Assembly: GCF_040939785.1 (NCBI RefSeq)
Contig: NZ_CP162553.1
Coordinates: forward strand, 1,860,001 to 1,924,000
Length of the DNA stretch: 64,000 bases
From: Bradyrhizobium lupini
GTDB taxonomy: Bacteria > Pseudomonadota > Alphaproteobacteria > Rhizobiales > Xanthobacteraceae
Reading direction: 5' to 3'
Positions 18,968 to 28,432 of the stretch are shown piece after piece (positions within the stretch are counted from its first letter, which is position 1; each line of letters begins with the position of its first letter). Both the position numbers and the translations under genes were made by a program. The notes under the pieces are model-generated. The model searched no databases. It saw only the letters and a program-made list of their open reading frames with translations, and was not told the origin of the DNA.

Positions 18968-20978
18968 TCAGGCGGCGTGGACCGAGCTCAGGAAGTTGGC
19001 GACTTCCTGCTTCAAGCGATTGCTGTCGGCCGACAGCGAGCGTGCCGCCGAGAGCACCTGCGAAGACGCCGAGCCGGTCTCGGACGCCCCGCGCTGCACG
19101 TCGCCGATGTTGGACGACACGAGTTGCGTGCCTTGGGCCGCCTGCTGGACGTTGCGGGAGATCTCCTGCGTCGCCGCACCCTGCTCCTCCACGGCGGCGG
19201 CGACCGTCGACGAGATCTCCGACAGCCGCTCGATGGTGCCGCTGATTTCCCTGATCGAGCCGACCGACTCCTCCGTCGCAGCCTGGATGCCCGAGACCTG
19301 CTGGGCGATCTCACCGGTGGCCCTCGCGGTCTGCTCGGCGAGCGCCTTGACCTCCGAGGCGACTACGGCGAAGCCGCGGCCGGCTTCACCCGCGCGCGCC
19401 GCCTCGATGGTGGCGTTCAGCGCCAGGAGGTTGGTCTGGCCGGCGATGGTGCTGATCAGCTCGACCACGTCGCCGATGCGGGCTGCAGCCTTGGAGAGCT
19501 CGCTGACGCGCGCGTTGGTCTTGCTCACCTGACCGACGGCTTCGCCCGCTATGCGCGCCGATTCCTGCACCTGGCGCGCGATCTCCGTCACCGAGGAGGA
19601 CAACTCCTCGGTCGCGGAGGCGACCGCCTGCACATTGGCCGAGGCTTCCTGGGAGGCGGATTGCACTTCGGTGGAGAGATCCTGAGCGCGCCTCGCGGTC
19701 GCGGTCAGGGTGCCGGCCGAGCCCTCGAGCTCGTGCGATGCCGAGGATACGGTATCGACGATCTCGCCCACCGCCTGCTCGAACTGGCTGGCGAGCCGGG
19801 CCATGTCGGCCTTGCGGCTCTCGGCCTGCCGGGCCTCGGTTGCGGTCTGCTCATGGCGCAGCCGTTCGGTCTCGATCATGTTTGTCTTGAAGACGTCGAT
19901 CGCCTTGGCCATGTCGCCGATCTCGTCGACCTTGCCGCGCGAGGGGATCTCGACGGCGAGATTGCCGCCGGCAAGCAGCCCCATTGCGCGCGTCATCGAG
20001 GTCAGCGGCCGCACGATGCTGCGGGCGGTCAGGAAGGCGACGATCAGTCCGAACAGGACGGCGAGGCCGCCCGCGATCTCCTGCAGCGAGGTCGTGCCGT
20101 CGATCACAGCATCGGCCGCGGTGCGCGAGATCCTTGTAATCCGTCTTCAAGGCGGTTTCCGTGACCTTGAGCTTGGCGATGCTCGCGGAGATGAGCGGTG
20201 CGAGATCCTTGTGGTAGATCTCGTCGGACCGCAGCATCGCGGCAGAGGTCGTCTCAAACGCGGATTTATAGATACCAAGGGCGGTCTTCACAGGCGTCAG
20301 AGACGAGCGAAGGTCCGCCGCCTGCGGGCTCCTTTCGACGGCCGCCAGCCGCTGCACCGCCCTGTCGACATTGGTTCTGAAGGCGGTGGGCCCGTTGGCG
20401 TCGCGCAGAGCGAGGAAGCGCCAGTTCGCGATTCGAACCAGCAGGACCCGGGACTCGAGGTCCGCGACGAGCGACACCGTGTCGTCGTCGGCGGCGGCAC
20501 GGGCCACATCGACCAGCTTGGCCATCTTGACGGTCAGCTCTTCGCCACTCGGCAACAGCGTCGCCTTGCCGGTCCGCGCCTCGTTGACGGCGTCGCCGAG
20601 ACTGTCGCGCAGGCTTTTCATTTTGGCGATGTCGGCGATCAGATCGTCGTAGAGCTTCCGCCGCTCCTCCGAGAGGGTGCCCTTTGCTCCCAGCTGCAAC
20701 AGCCCGGTCGCCGCGGCCTCTCGCTCGGCAGCCTCCCGCATCGCAGGCTCGTTGGCGTCGTAAATGTAGCGCAGATTGGCCCGCTGGATGGCCTGAAGAT
20801 GGGTCGATATCTCCAGGACGCGCGCCGTGCTGTCCGACAACGCGGAGAGTTTTGCGACCTGATCCTGGACGGATCGCAAATTCCAGATGGCGACCACCGC
20901 CATCACAAGACCAACCGCCACCAAGGCCATGAAACCTGCGTACAGGCGTCCCCTGATCCGCAAACGAAAACTCGGCAT
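18968..20978 (-). CDS. Methyl-accepting chemotaxis protein, frameshifted
   Basis: The N-terminal frame (from the ATG at 20978) has an inner-membrane helix ([21 protein letters not shown]), a periplasmic helical sensor region ending [14 protein letters not shown], then breaks. The second frame continues with a second membrane helix ([20 protein letters not shown]), a HAMP domain, and a signalling domain with the hairpin core [46 protein letters not shown]. The break is at about 20121-20127. One GC dinucleotide lost from GCGCGC on the minus strand would give [17 protein letters not shown]. Restored length is about 670 residues. The ligand is unknown; no che genes are adjacent. Confidence 0.9.
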
Positions 20979-21318
20979 TCCCACTGTCCACCCAGATGCA
21001 TGTCAATTCGAGCGGCCGGCCTAATCCGGCGATCGTCACCGGCCACTCTGGCAGCCGCGCGTCGCGTTGTTCGCGACCCACGCTGCACCGCGACACAATG
21101 GGGGACACTCGTTAATTGAACCTTCAAATTTTTCGCGCGCGCATCCGTCGGATGGTACAACATCTGCTGATTTTATCGGCAGGTGAGCAAGGTTTTAGCG
21201 AGAAGCCCGCAGCGGCATGCAGGCCGCTGCAGCTGGTCCGGCCTGCGCCAGACCAACACGCCCCTCGCGGACCGCGGCGGACGGCACCGGTCGACGGAGG
21301 CGACGCTGCTCGATCCGC
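20979..21318. other. Intergenic region upstream of the chemotaxis gene
   Basis: No gene is supported in these 340 bases. A perfect 8-bp stem GCAGCGGC / GCCGCTGC (21209-21230, loop ATGCAG) lies downstream of the SnoaL-like gene. It has no T run and may be a rho-dependent or structural end. The AT-richer part near 21110-21180 may hold the chemotaxis promoter. Confidence 0.4.
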
Positions 21319-21762
21319 TCAGCTCGCGGCCCTCACGGCCGTTTGTGGAAACGGACCAAGGGCCTTCTCGGTCAGCACCGAGTCGCAATATTCCCGGATC
21401 TCCTTGATCTTGCCGTCCTCGAGACGAAACACGAGACAATAGTCGTTGTCGTAGCGCACGCCTTCTGGCGTGACATTGTCGCCCTTTGCTTCGACGACGA
21501 CGATATCGCCGTCGGCGATGAAGCGATGAGCGACCGTCCGCGTCCGGTCGACAAGGCGGGTCCGCACATAGCCGTGCAGATCGTTGAGGATCGCCTGTTT
21601 GCCCGAAAAGGTGCGGGACCAGGAATACTGGCCGGTCACGATCCATTTGGCGTCGTCGGCAAGACTTTCGGTGAACAAGCCACGGTCGCGCGCAGCCGGA
21701 TCGGGGCTGGCGGCGGCTGCAAAGATATCCTGCATCAGTTTCTTGTTGGCGCTCGCGCTCAT
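21319..21762 (-). CDS. SnoaL-like / NTF2-fold protein
   Basis: This 147-residue protein has the cone-like alpha+beta fold of SnoaL/ketosteroid isomerase proteins: KLMQDIFAAAASPDPAARDRGLFTESLADDAKWIVTG, then SGKQAILNDLHGYV, RFIADGDIVVVEAKGDNVTPEG and YCLVFRLEDGKIKEIREYCDS. These proteins bind small hydrophobic molecules or catalyse isomerisations; the substrate is unknown. It is divergent from the LysR gene at 21853, so LysR control is likely. The ATG at 21762 sits 90 bp from the regulator start. Confidence 0.85.
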   Translation of the reverse strand: MSASANKKLMQDIFAAAASPDPAARDRGLFTESLADDAKWIVTGQYSWSRTFSGKQAILNDLHGYVRTRLVDRTRTVAHRFIADGDIVVVEAKGDNVTPEGVRYDNDYCLVFRLEDGKIKEIREYCDSVLTEKALGPFPQTAVRAAS

Positions 21763-21831
21763 GGCGGCATCTCCTTTGGTGAGAACACGGAAATCATCGC
21801 CGCCGGTGCTAAATTCTTCAAATCGATAGTG

Positions 21832-21842
21832 GATATGATATC
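21832..21842. promoter_or_regulatory. Palindrome in the SnoaL/lysR divergent promoter
   Basis: GATATGATATC is a perfect 11-bp dyad 10 bp before the lysR start, between two divergent genes. LysR regulators commonly bind such AT-rich dyads in shared promoters. No T-N11-A box was clear enough to call. Confidence 0.4.
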
Positions 21843-21852
21843 TATTCGCCTC

Positions 21853-22773
21853 ATGAATTTGAATTCGCTCGACCTCAATCTCCTGACCGCGCTCGACGCG
21901 CTGCTGCGCGAGGCCAGCGTCAGCCGCGCCGCATTGCGGATCGGGCTGTCGCAGCCGGCGGCGAGTCATGCGCTCCAGCGTCTGCGCGACATCCTTGGCG
22001 ATCCGCTCTTGGTACGCACAGGCGCGCGGATGGAGTTGACGCCGCGGGCGCAAGCCTTGCGCGCGCCGCTGGCGCAGGCGCTCGACCAGGTGCGCGGGCT
22101 GTTCGTATCGGATGAATTCGATGCGGCGCGCAGCGAGCGGCAATTCCGACTGATGATGCCGGACCTCGCGGTCGAGCTGTTGATGCCGCCCTTGATGGAA
22201 AAGGTGACGCAGGCCGCCCCCAACGTCCGCATCGACGTGGTGCCGTGGCGAGGACCGGCGATTTTCCACGCCGAGTTCGCCCGCACCATCGATCTCGTGA
22301 TCTCGATCGGCAACGCCTTCAAGGGATTTCACCGCCAGTTGCTTTACACCGACAGCGACGCGCTGGCGGTGCGGCGCGGCCACCCCGTGGCTGCGAAGCT
22401 GAAGCGGCGCGAGACGTTCCTGGCTGCACGCCATGTCGGCGTAATCATCCGCGGCCAGCCGGAGGACCTCATCGACACTTGGCTGGGCACCAAGGGCATA
22501 GACCGGCATATCGCTCTCGTCGTCCCGGGTTATCTCGAAGCGCTGCACGTCGCCGCCCGTACCGACCTCGTCGCCTTCGTGCCGCGCCGGTTGATCGCGG
22601 CGCTGTCGAAGCAGCTCGGCCTCGTCACGGTGACGCCGCCGCTCGACCCCGGCATCGATGAGCAGTTCATGTTCTACCCGACCCGCGCGCAGATGGATCC
22701 AGGCTCGATCTGGCTCAGGCGGCTGATGCTGGAGACGGGACGGTATTTGGAGAAGAAAGGGCGCGCTGGATAG
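21853..22773 (+). CDS. LysR-family transcriptional regulator
   Basis: This 306-residue protein has an N-terminal winged helix (LNLLTALDALLREASVSRAALRIGLSQPAASHALQRLRDILGDPLLVRTGARMELTPRA) and a substrate-binding domain after about residue 90. The start NLNSLDLNLLTALDAL resembles the NodD/SyrM-like branch, but the effector cannot be deduced. It is divergently paired with the SnoaL-like gene, its probable target. Confidence 0.93.
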   Translation: MNLNSLDLNLLTALDALLREASVSRAALRIGLSQPAASHALQRLRDILGDPLLVRTGARMELTPRAQALRAPLAQALDQVRGLFVSDEFDAARSERQFRLMMPDLAVELLMPPLMEKVTQAAPNVRIDVVPWRGPAIFHAEFARTIDLVISIGNAFKGFHRQLLYTDSDALAVRRGHPVAAKLKRRETFLAARHVGVIIRGQPEDLIDTWLGTKGIDRHIALVVPGYLEALHVAARTDLVAFVPRRLIAALSKQLGLVTVTPPLDPGIDEQFMFYPTRAQMDPGSIWLRRLMLETGRYLEKKGRAG

Positions 22774-22797
22774 GACGCAACTTCAAAGCAAATGGTG

Positions 22798-22951
22798 TCG
22801 TCCCGGACAAGCGCAGCGAAGCGGAGCGCCGATCCGGGACCCATAACCACAGGACGTGGTTTGGCGAAGACTCGTGATTGTCAGCTTGCGTCACAACTTC
22901 TCCCTGTGGTTATGGGTCCCGGGTCTGCGCTGACGCTTGCCCGGCACGACA
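22798..22951. repeat. Large inverted-repeat element between lysR and GST genes
   Basis: The arms GGGACCCATAACCACAGG (22836-22853) and CCTGTGGTTATGGGTCCC (22903-22920) are perfect 18-bp complements. Outer sequences GTCCCGGACAAGCG... and ...GCTTGCCCGGCACGAC continue the pairing imperfectly. The element fills the space between convergent genes and could act as a bidirectional stop for both. Confidence 0.8.
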
Positions 22952-22972
22952 GGGGAATATATTGCCGCGCTC

Positions 22973-23593
22973 CTACGCCTTCTGCGCGTCCATCACCTTG
23001 CGCACGGCGGGGCGGTCGGACATGCGCTTGAAATGGTCGGCGATCTTGGGCGTCGCGTTGATGTCGACGCTGTCGCCTTCGAGCCACGTCGACAGGGTGT
23101 AAAGATAAGGATCGCAGATCGTGTATTGCTCGCCCATCACCCACGGCCCCTTGTACATCTTCTGCTCGATCAGGGCGAAGCAGGCGCCCATGGTCTTCGG
23201 GATCATCGCCTTCATGTCGGCGAACGAGCTCTCTTCGCTCGCCCAGCGTGCGCCGCGCATCTTGTGGGCATGGTTGATGTGCACGGTCGAGCAGAGGTAG
23301 GAGTTGAACGACTGGACCTGGGCGAAGTCGAAGGGATCGTCGAGCGGCGCGAGCTTCGCCTTGGGGAAGGTCTGCGCGAGATAGGCGAGCATCGCCGGGG
23401 TCTCGGTCAAAACGCCGCGATCGGTCACCAGCGCGGGGACGCGGCCTTTCGGGTTGATCGCGAGGTACTCCACGCTGTTCTGCTGGTTGTCCTTGAAGCT
23501 CAGCCGCTCCGCCGCGTAGTCGGCGCCGGCTTCTTCCAGGGTGATGTAGGTGGCGAGCGCGCAGGTGCCGGTGGCGTAGTAGAGCTTGAGCAT
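22973..23593 (-). CDS. Glutathione S-transferase family protein
   Basis: This 206-residue GST-fold protein begins MLKLYYATGTCALATYITLEEAGADY, the beta-class N-terminus in which the Cys near residue 10 contacts glutathione. INPKGRVPALVTDRGVLTETPAMLAYLAQTFP follows, with the cis-Pro and the Glu-Thr glutathione contacts. The C-terminal domain is helical. It belongs to the group containing GstB-like detoxification enzymes; the substrate is not predictable. Confidence 0.9.
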   Translation of the reverse strand: MLKLYYATGTCALATYITLEEAGADYAAERLSFKDNQQNSVEYLAINPKGRVPALVTDRGVLTETPAMLAYLAQTFPKAKLAPLDDPFDFAQVQSFNSYLCSTVHINHAHKMRGARWASEESSFADMKAMIPKTMGACFALIEQKMYKGPWVMGEQYTICDPYLYTLSTWLEGDSVDINATPKIADHFKRMSDRPAVRKVMDAQKA

Positions 23594-23721
23594 GTCGGAC
23601 CTCATGGGAAAGCCGGAAGGTAACGGCTGCGGGCCCCGAGGTCCATAGCACGAACCTCTCTTCGCAGTTGCCCACCGGCGCCCGGCTGTGCCAAGACGCC
23701 CCGAGTTGGAGGGGCTTTCCC

Positions 23722-24999
23722 ATGACCGTACTCATCGCCGGTGGCGGCATCGGCGGGCTGACGCTTGCACTCAGCCTGCACGGAATCGGCATTCCCGTAA
23801 AAGTGTTCGAGAGCGTCGCCGAAGTGCGGCCGCTCGGCGTCGGCATCAACGTGCTGCCGCATGCGGTGCGCGAGCTGATCGAGCTCGGGTTGATGGACAA
23901 GCTCGATGCCAGCGGCGTGCGCACCCGCGAGCTTGCCTATTTCTCCAAGCACGGCAAGCCGATCTGGAGCGAGCCGCGCGGGCTGGAGGCCGGCTATAAA
24001 TGGCCGCAGTTTTCGATCCATCGCGGCACGCTCCAGCAATTGCTGCTCGACACCGCCATCGAGCGCCTCGGCCGCGACAACATCCTCACCAGCCATCATC
24101 TGACCGGCTGGAGCGAAACCGCCGACGGCGTGCGCGCCGATTTCGTCGATAAGGCCACCGGCAAGGCCGCGGGGACTTACGACGGCACGATCCTGATCGC
24201 CGCGGACGGCATCCATTCCGCCGCGCGAGAAAAACTCTATCCCGACGAAGGCCCGCCGATCTGGAACGGCCGCATCCTGTGGCGCGGCGTCACGCCCGCA
24301 AAAGCCTTCCTCAGCGGCCGCACCATGATCATGGCCGGTCACGAGATCCTGAAATTCGTCTGCTATCCGATCTCGAAGGAACCGGACGCCGCGGGCAACC
24401 ATCTGATCAACTGGGTTGCCGAGCGCCACATGCCGCCGACCTATCAATGGCGGCGCGAGGACTATAACCGCACCGCGCGGCTGGAAGAGTTTTTGCCCTG
24501 GTTCGAGAGCTGGCAGTTCGACTGGCTCGACGTGCCCGGCCTGATCAAGAACTGCCCGCATGCCTATGAATATCCGCTCGTCGATCGCGATCCGGTGTCA
24601 CAATGGACTTTCGGCCGGGTCACGCTGATGGGCGACGCCGCACATCCAATGTACCCGATCGGCTCCAACGGTGCCTCGCAGGCGATCCTCGATGCCCGCA
24701 CCATCACCCGCGAGATCCTGGCGCACGGCCCGACGCAGGCGGCCCTGCTCGCCTATGAGGCCGAGCGGCGGCCTGCAACCACTAGTCTCGTCCTGCTCAA
24801 CCGCAAGAACGGCCCCGAGCAGGTGATGCAGCTGGTCGAGGAGCGCGCGCCCGACGGCTACAAGGTCGTCACTGACGTGCTGTCGCAACAGGAGCTCGAG
24901 GATGTTGCCGCCAACTACAAGCGCGTCGCCGGCTTCCAGGTGGAAGCGCTGAATGCGAAGCCGCCGATCGTGAGCAAGGACGCGCGCGCGACGAAATGA
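23722..24999 (+). CDS. FAD-dependent monooxygenase (PhzS/salicylate hydroxylase-like)
   Basis: This 425-residue class A flavin hydroxylase has the FAD motif TVLIAGGGIGGLTLALSL at the very N-terminus, the DG motif TILIAADGIHSAAREKLYP near residue 165, and the GD motif VTLMGDAAHPMYPIGSNGASQAILDA near residue 300. Such enzymes use NAD(P)H and O2 to hydroxylate aromatic rings. PhzS-type 5-methylphenazine hydroxylase is the closest named family, but no phenazine genes are present, so the substrate is open. The ATG at 23722 gives the normal flavoprotein start. Confidence 0.88.
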   Translation: MTVLIAGGGIGGLTLALSLHGIGIPVKVFESVAEVRPLGVGINVLPHAVRELIELGLMDKLDASGVRTRELAYFSKHGKPIWSEPRGLEAGYKWPQFSIHRGTLQQLLLDTAIERLGRDNILTSHHLTGWSETADGVRADFVDKATGKAAGTYDGTILIAADGIHSAAREKLYPDEGPPIWNGRILWRGVTPAKAFLSGRTMIMAGHEILKFVCYPISKEPDAAGNHLINWVAERHMPPTYQWRREDYNRTARLEEFLPWFESWQFDWLDVPGLIKNCPHAYEYPLVDRDPVSQWTFGRVTLMGDAAHPMYPIGSNGASQAILDARTITREILAHGPTQAALLAYEAERRPATTSLVLLNRKNGPEQVMQLVEERAPDGYKVVTDVLSQQELEDVAANYKRVAGFQVEALNAKPPIVSKDARATK

Positions 25000-25012
25000 G
25001 TATTCGCACGAA

Positions 25013-25112
25013 GCGAGACGCACGTTGATGCGCCCTCGCCCCTTGCGGGAGAGGGCAGCGACGCCGGTAGACGCAAGCTCACTCGGGTGAGGGGTCTGTC
25101 TCCGCGAGTCTA
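25013..25112. repeat. Dispersed intergenic repeat, family A copy 2
   Basis: The block order CGCCCTCGCCCCTTGCGGGA, GAGGGCAGCGACG, AGACGCAAGCTCACTCGGG, TGAGGGGTCTGTCTCCG matches copy 1 at 14250-14347. A related motif CCCCTCATCCGGCGCTTCGC with CTTCTCCCGCAAGGGGAGAAGG follows at 25139-25188 and reads as a second hairpin element. Confidence 0.75.
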
Positions 25113-25205
25113 ACTCTCATTTGAACTCGCCGAGACAAACCCCTCATCCGGCGCTTCGCGCCACCTTCTCCCGCAAGGGGAGAAGGAAAAAAGACTGCGC
25201 GGCAG

Positions 25206-25628
25206 CTATTTGCCCACCACCCTCGCCGCCTCCAGCAACCGCTCGCTCGCGCTTGCCGTCGCCAGCAGCGTGCCGTCCTCCGCCATCAGCTTTGCCTCGA
25301 CGAACGCAATCGTCTTGCCGAGCTGCGTCACCTTGGCCTCGCCGATGATCGGTCCGGGCTTTGCGGGCGCCAGGAAATTCACGGTCATGCTGATGGTGGT
25401 GGTGTAGAGCCTGCCCTCGCTCATCACCAGCACGGCGGGGCCCATCGTGTCGTCGAGCATGGCCGAGAGCATGCCGCCCTGGATGAAGCCGGCCGGATTG
25501 CAGAACTCCGGCTTGCCGTCGAAGGCGAGCTTGATCCAGCCTTCCCTGGGTCGGGCATCGAGCAGGCGCCACCCCAATAGCTCGGCACAGGGCGGCCTGG
25601 GAAAGTTGTCGAGCGCGGTCTTGATCAT
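25206..25628 (-). CDS. PaaI-type hotdog thioesterase
   Basis: This 140-residue protein contains CNPAGFIQGGMLSAMLDDTMGPAVL, the hotdog helix in which an Asp (or Asn/His) activates water, and strands ending FVEAKLMAEDGTLLATASASERLL. PaaI-family enzymes hydrolyse acyl-CoA thioesters, often of phenylacetate-like intermediates. No phenylacetate pathway genes are nearby. Confidence 0.87.
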   Translation of the reverse strand: MIKTALDNFPRPPCAELLGWRLLDARPREGWIKLAFDGKPEFCNPAGFIQGGMLSAMLDDTMGPAVLVMSEGRLYTTTISMTVNFLAPAKPGPIIGEAKVTQLGKTIAFVEAKLMAEDGTLLATASASERLLEAARVVGK

Positions 25629-25680
25629 GCGAGCCTCCGTTGCCTACCACAGCTAACGCAGGCCTGCTGCCAGCATTTTG

Positions 25681-26796
25681 TCAGCAGGATGGGCTGCTAG
25701 GGTCCAATCCATGCGCAATCACCTTGCGCATGACGTTGGGCAATGCTTCATCGGCGAGCGTGGCGATTGGCACCCAGCGCATGCTGGCGGGTGCCCGCGT
25801 CCGCGCTTCCACCCTCGCCGTGTAGACCACCAGTTCCAGCGGAAAATGCGTGAAGACGTGGGTGACCACGCCGACCTTGCGCTGCCAGCGCGACAGCCCC
25901 TTCAACTCGGGCGCCTGCCGTTTTGCCTTGGCGTCGTCCTGCCCGGCCAGCCAGTCCGACCCCGGTACTTCGGTCATGCCGCCGAGCAACCCCTTTTCGG
26001 GACGGGTGCGGACGAGAAGCTCGTCGCCGCGCGTGACAACGAAAGCGGCGCCGCGCCGTAGCGCGCCGCTCTTCTTCGCGGCCTTGCGCGGAAACGTGTC
26101 CTGCGTTCCCAGCGCGCGCGCCGTGCAGCCCTCGTTCAGCGGGCATAGCGAGCAGGCCGGCTTTTTCGGCGTGCAGATCGAGGCGCCCAGATCCATCAGC
26201 GCCTGCGCGCTATCACCGGCGCGAGAATCGGCAAGCAGCGTCGCAGCCAACTCCTGAATCAGCGGCTTGGCCTGCGGGAGCTCTTCCTCAACTGCAAAGA
26301 GCCGCGAGACCACGCGCTCGATATTGCCGTCGACCGGCATGGTGCGTCGATCGAACGCTATCGCCGCGATCGCTGCCGCCGTATAGGGCCCGACGCCCGG
26401 CAGCGCGCGCAGACCTACTTCGGTGTCGGGAAAGGTGCCGCCATGCTCGCGCGTCACCCCGACCGCGCAGGCATGGAGATTACGGGCGCGAGAATAATAG
26501 CCCAGCCCGGCCCACATCCGCAGCACGTCCTCCTGCGAGGCCCGTCCGAGCGCGGTGACATCGGGCCAGCGCGAGACGAATTTTTCGAAATAGGGCCCGA
26601 CCGCCTTCACTGTGGTCTGCTGCAGCATGATCTCGGACAGCCAGACGCGGTAAGGGTCGGATGCTTCGCCGGGCGGAGCCCGCCAGGGTAATCGGCGGCG
26701 GTGGCGGTCATACCATTGGAGCAGCGCGAGCGGACGCGATGGGGTCTCCGGCGGAACTGGTTCCGATTTCGCCTTGAGGGCGGATTTGGGGCTCAT
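25681..26796 (-). CDS. mutY: A/G-specific adenine DNA glycosylase
   Basis: MutY removes adenine mispaired with 8-oxoguanine. Visible are the catalytic Glu in WLSEIMLQQTTV, the helix-hairpin-helix LPGVGPYTAAAIAAIA, the catalytic Asp in MPVDGNIERVVSRLFAV and the iron-sulfur cysteines C-x6-C-x2-C-x5-C (CTPKKPACSLCPLNEGC). The NUDIX-like 8-oxoG reader follows (residues 240-370). The ATG at 26796 was preferred to an upstream start that adds an unconserved stretch. It diverges from the DciA-like gene. Confidence 0.95.
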   Translation of the reverse strand: MSPKSALKAKSEPVPPETPSRPLALLQWYDRHRRRLPWRAPPGEASDPYRVWLSEIMLQQTTVKAVGPYFEKFVSRWPDVTALGRASQEDVLRMWAGLGYYSRARNLHACAVGVTREHGGTFPDTEVGLRALPGVGPYTAAAIAAIAFDRRTMPVDGNIERVVSRLFAVEEELPQAKPLIQELAATLLADSRAGDSAQALMDLGASICTPKKPACSLCPLNEGCTARALGTQDTFPRKAAKKSGALRRGAAFVVTRGDELLVRTRPEKGLLGGMTEVPGSDWLAGQDDAKAKRQAPELKGLSRWQRKVGVVTHVFTHFPLELVVYTARVEARTRAPASMRWVPIATLADEALPNVMRKVIAHGLDPSSPSC

Positions 26797-26918
26797 GTCC
26801 GCACTGTAACGGCAATGCGTCGATCTCTCCACGTCGTGCCCACGCTTGTCGCGGGCATCCACGTTTTTCTTCGCGGTGAAGAGCCTGCGGCCGACGCCCC
26901 GGAGTGCTATAAGGTCCC

Positions 26919-27413
26919 ATGTCCAAGCTTCGACCCATCAAACCCGGTCCCATCAGCGCCAAGCCGCTATCGCTCCTGCTCAACGACGTCTTTGCCGAGG
27001 CCTATGCCAAGCAGGGATTTGCCGCGCGCGAGCTGGTGACGCGATGGGCGCAGATTGCCGGGCCGGAGATCGCGGCGCACGCCGAGCCGCTCAAGATGCA
27101 ATGGCCGCGGCCGGTCGAGGGTCAGCCGCAGGAGCCGGCGACGCTGGTGCTGCGGGTCGAGGGGCCCATGGCGCTCGAGATCCAGCACTCCGCCGATGTG
27201 ATCCTGCAGCGGGTCAACCGCTTCTTCGGCTGGAGCGCGGTCGGCAAGCTGGCCTTTCGCCAGGCTCCGCTATCACGCGCCCGCCGGCCGACCCGGCCCG
27301 GCCCGCCGGACGCCAAATCGGTGGCCGAGGTGGCTGAGCGCCTGGGCGATATCGAAGATGAACAATTGAAGTCGGCGCTGGCGCGCCTCGGGGCCGCCAT
27401 CAAGCGAAATTGA
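26919..27413 (+). CDS. DUF721 (DciA-like) protein
   Basis: This 164-residue protein has a helical-plus-strand DUF721/DciA domain (KPLSLLLNDVFAEAYAKQGFAARELVTRWAQIAGPEIAAHAEPLKM, then TLVLRVEGPMALEIQHSADVILQRVNRFFGW) and a basic, Pro/Arg-rich C-terminal tail. DciA proteins load the replicative helicase in bacteria without DnaC, so a role in replication initiation is a plausible family-based inference. Order mutY - this gene - dsbA-like - smc suggests a conserved cluster. Confidence 0.82.
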   Translation: MSKLRPIKPGPISAKPLSLLLNDVFAEAYAKQGFAARELVTRWAQIAGPEIAAHAEPLKMQWPRPVEGQPQEPATLVLRVEGPMALEIQHSADVILQRVNRFFGWSAVGKLAFRQAPLSRARRPTRPGPPDAKSVAEVAERLGDIEDEQLKSALARLGAAIKRN

Positions 27414-27539
27414 GCCTTATTCTGCGGCCAAACTGGACCTGTCCTTGCCGCTCGCCATTGCCTCAAACGACGTTTCAAGCTAGCGACAGGCCGTCTGAAT
27501 GGGAATTCGGGCGAGACCACGCCAATCCGGGAGCCGACC

Positions 27540-28214
27540 TTGATCATCACCCGCCGCGCCTTCACCTCGATGCTGTCGCTGACCGGGCTTGCCGCGCTCG
27601 CCGGGTTCTCTCCGCTGCGATTCATCTCCGATGCCATGATCCCTGAAGCCATGGCGCAGGCAGCGGCTGGTGACGTGGCCAAACCGGTGTCGCTGCCCGA
27701 CATGGCGCTGGGCCCGAAGGACGCCGCCGTCACCATCACCGAATACGCCTCGATGACCTGCCCGCATTGCGCGGCCTTCAATGAGCAAGTGTTTCCCAAG
27801 ATCAAGTCGGAATACATCGACACCGGCAAGGTGCGTTACGTCTTCCGCGAGTTCCCGCTCGACATCAAAGCCGCCGCCGGCTCGATGCTGTCGCGCTGCA
27901 TCGCCAATGGCGACGCGCCGAAATACTTTGCCGTCACCGACATGCTGTTCCGCCAGCAGAACGATTGGGTCGTGAAGAACACCACGGAGACCCTGACCCG
28001 GATCGGCAAGCAGGCCGGTCTCACCCAGCAGCAGGTCGAGGCCTGCCTGAAGGACCAGGCGCTGCTCGACAAGATCGCCGCCGACCAGAAATATGCCAGC
28101 GACGTTCTGAAGGTCGATTCGACGCCGACGTTCTTCGTCAACGGCGAGAAGATCAAGGGCGAGACCTCGTTCGAGGAATTCGCCAAGAAGATCAATCCGC
28201 TGCTCAAGAGCTGA
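27540..28214 (+). CDS. DsbA-family thioredoxin-fold oxidoreductase
   Basis: This 224-residue exported protein has a CxxC redox site (YASMTCPHCAAFNEQVFPKI) followed by the DsbA helical insert and cis-Pro region (KVDSTPTFFVNGEKIKG). The N-terminus TRRAFTSMLSLTGLAALAG is a twin-arginine-like signal, so export through Tat or Sec to the periplasm is likely. The start is TTG. It resembles the BdbD/ScsC-like group that forms or isomerises disulfides. It is co-directional with the DciA-like gene and smc. Confidence 0.9.
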   Translation: MIITRRAFTSMLSLTGLAALAGFSPLRFISDAMIPEAMAQAAAGDVAKPVSLPDMALGPKDAAVTITEYASMTCPHCAAFNEQVFPKIKSEYIDTGKVRYVFREFPLDIKAAAGSMLSRCIANGDAPKYFAVTDMLFRQQNDWVVKNTTETLTRIGKQAGLTQQQVEACLKDQALLDKIAADQKYASDVLKVDSTPTFFVNGEKIKGETSFEEFAKKINPLLKS

Positions 28215-28432
28215 TTCTGCACGGCGCAATCCTGATTCGCATCTCGATAGCCGTATCTTTCCCGGCATAAATCCCTTGGGAAAAGCGGCTTTCGCCGGTT
28301 GCCCTCGCAGCGCACCGCGGCCATTGTCCAGCCGCATGAGGCGCCTCGCGCGACTCGCCCGGATACCGACATTGCCTTCCATGGTATTGTCCCGGCAGGG
28401 GGATCCGCGCCTGCCAACAGAGATGCGTGCTT

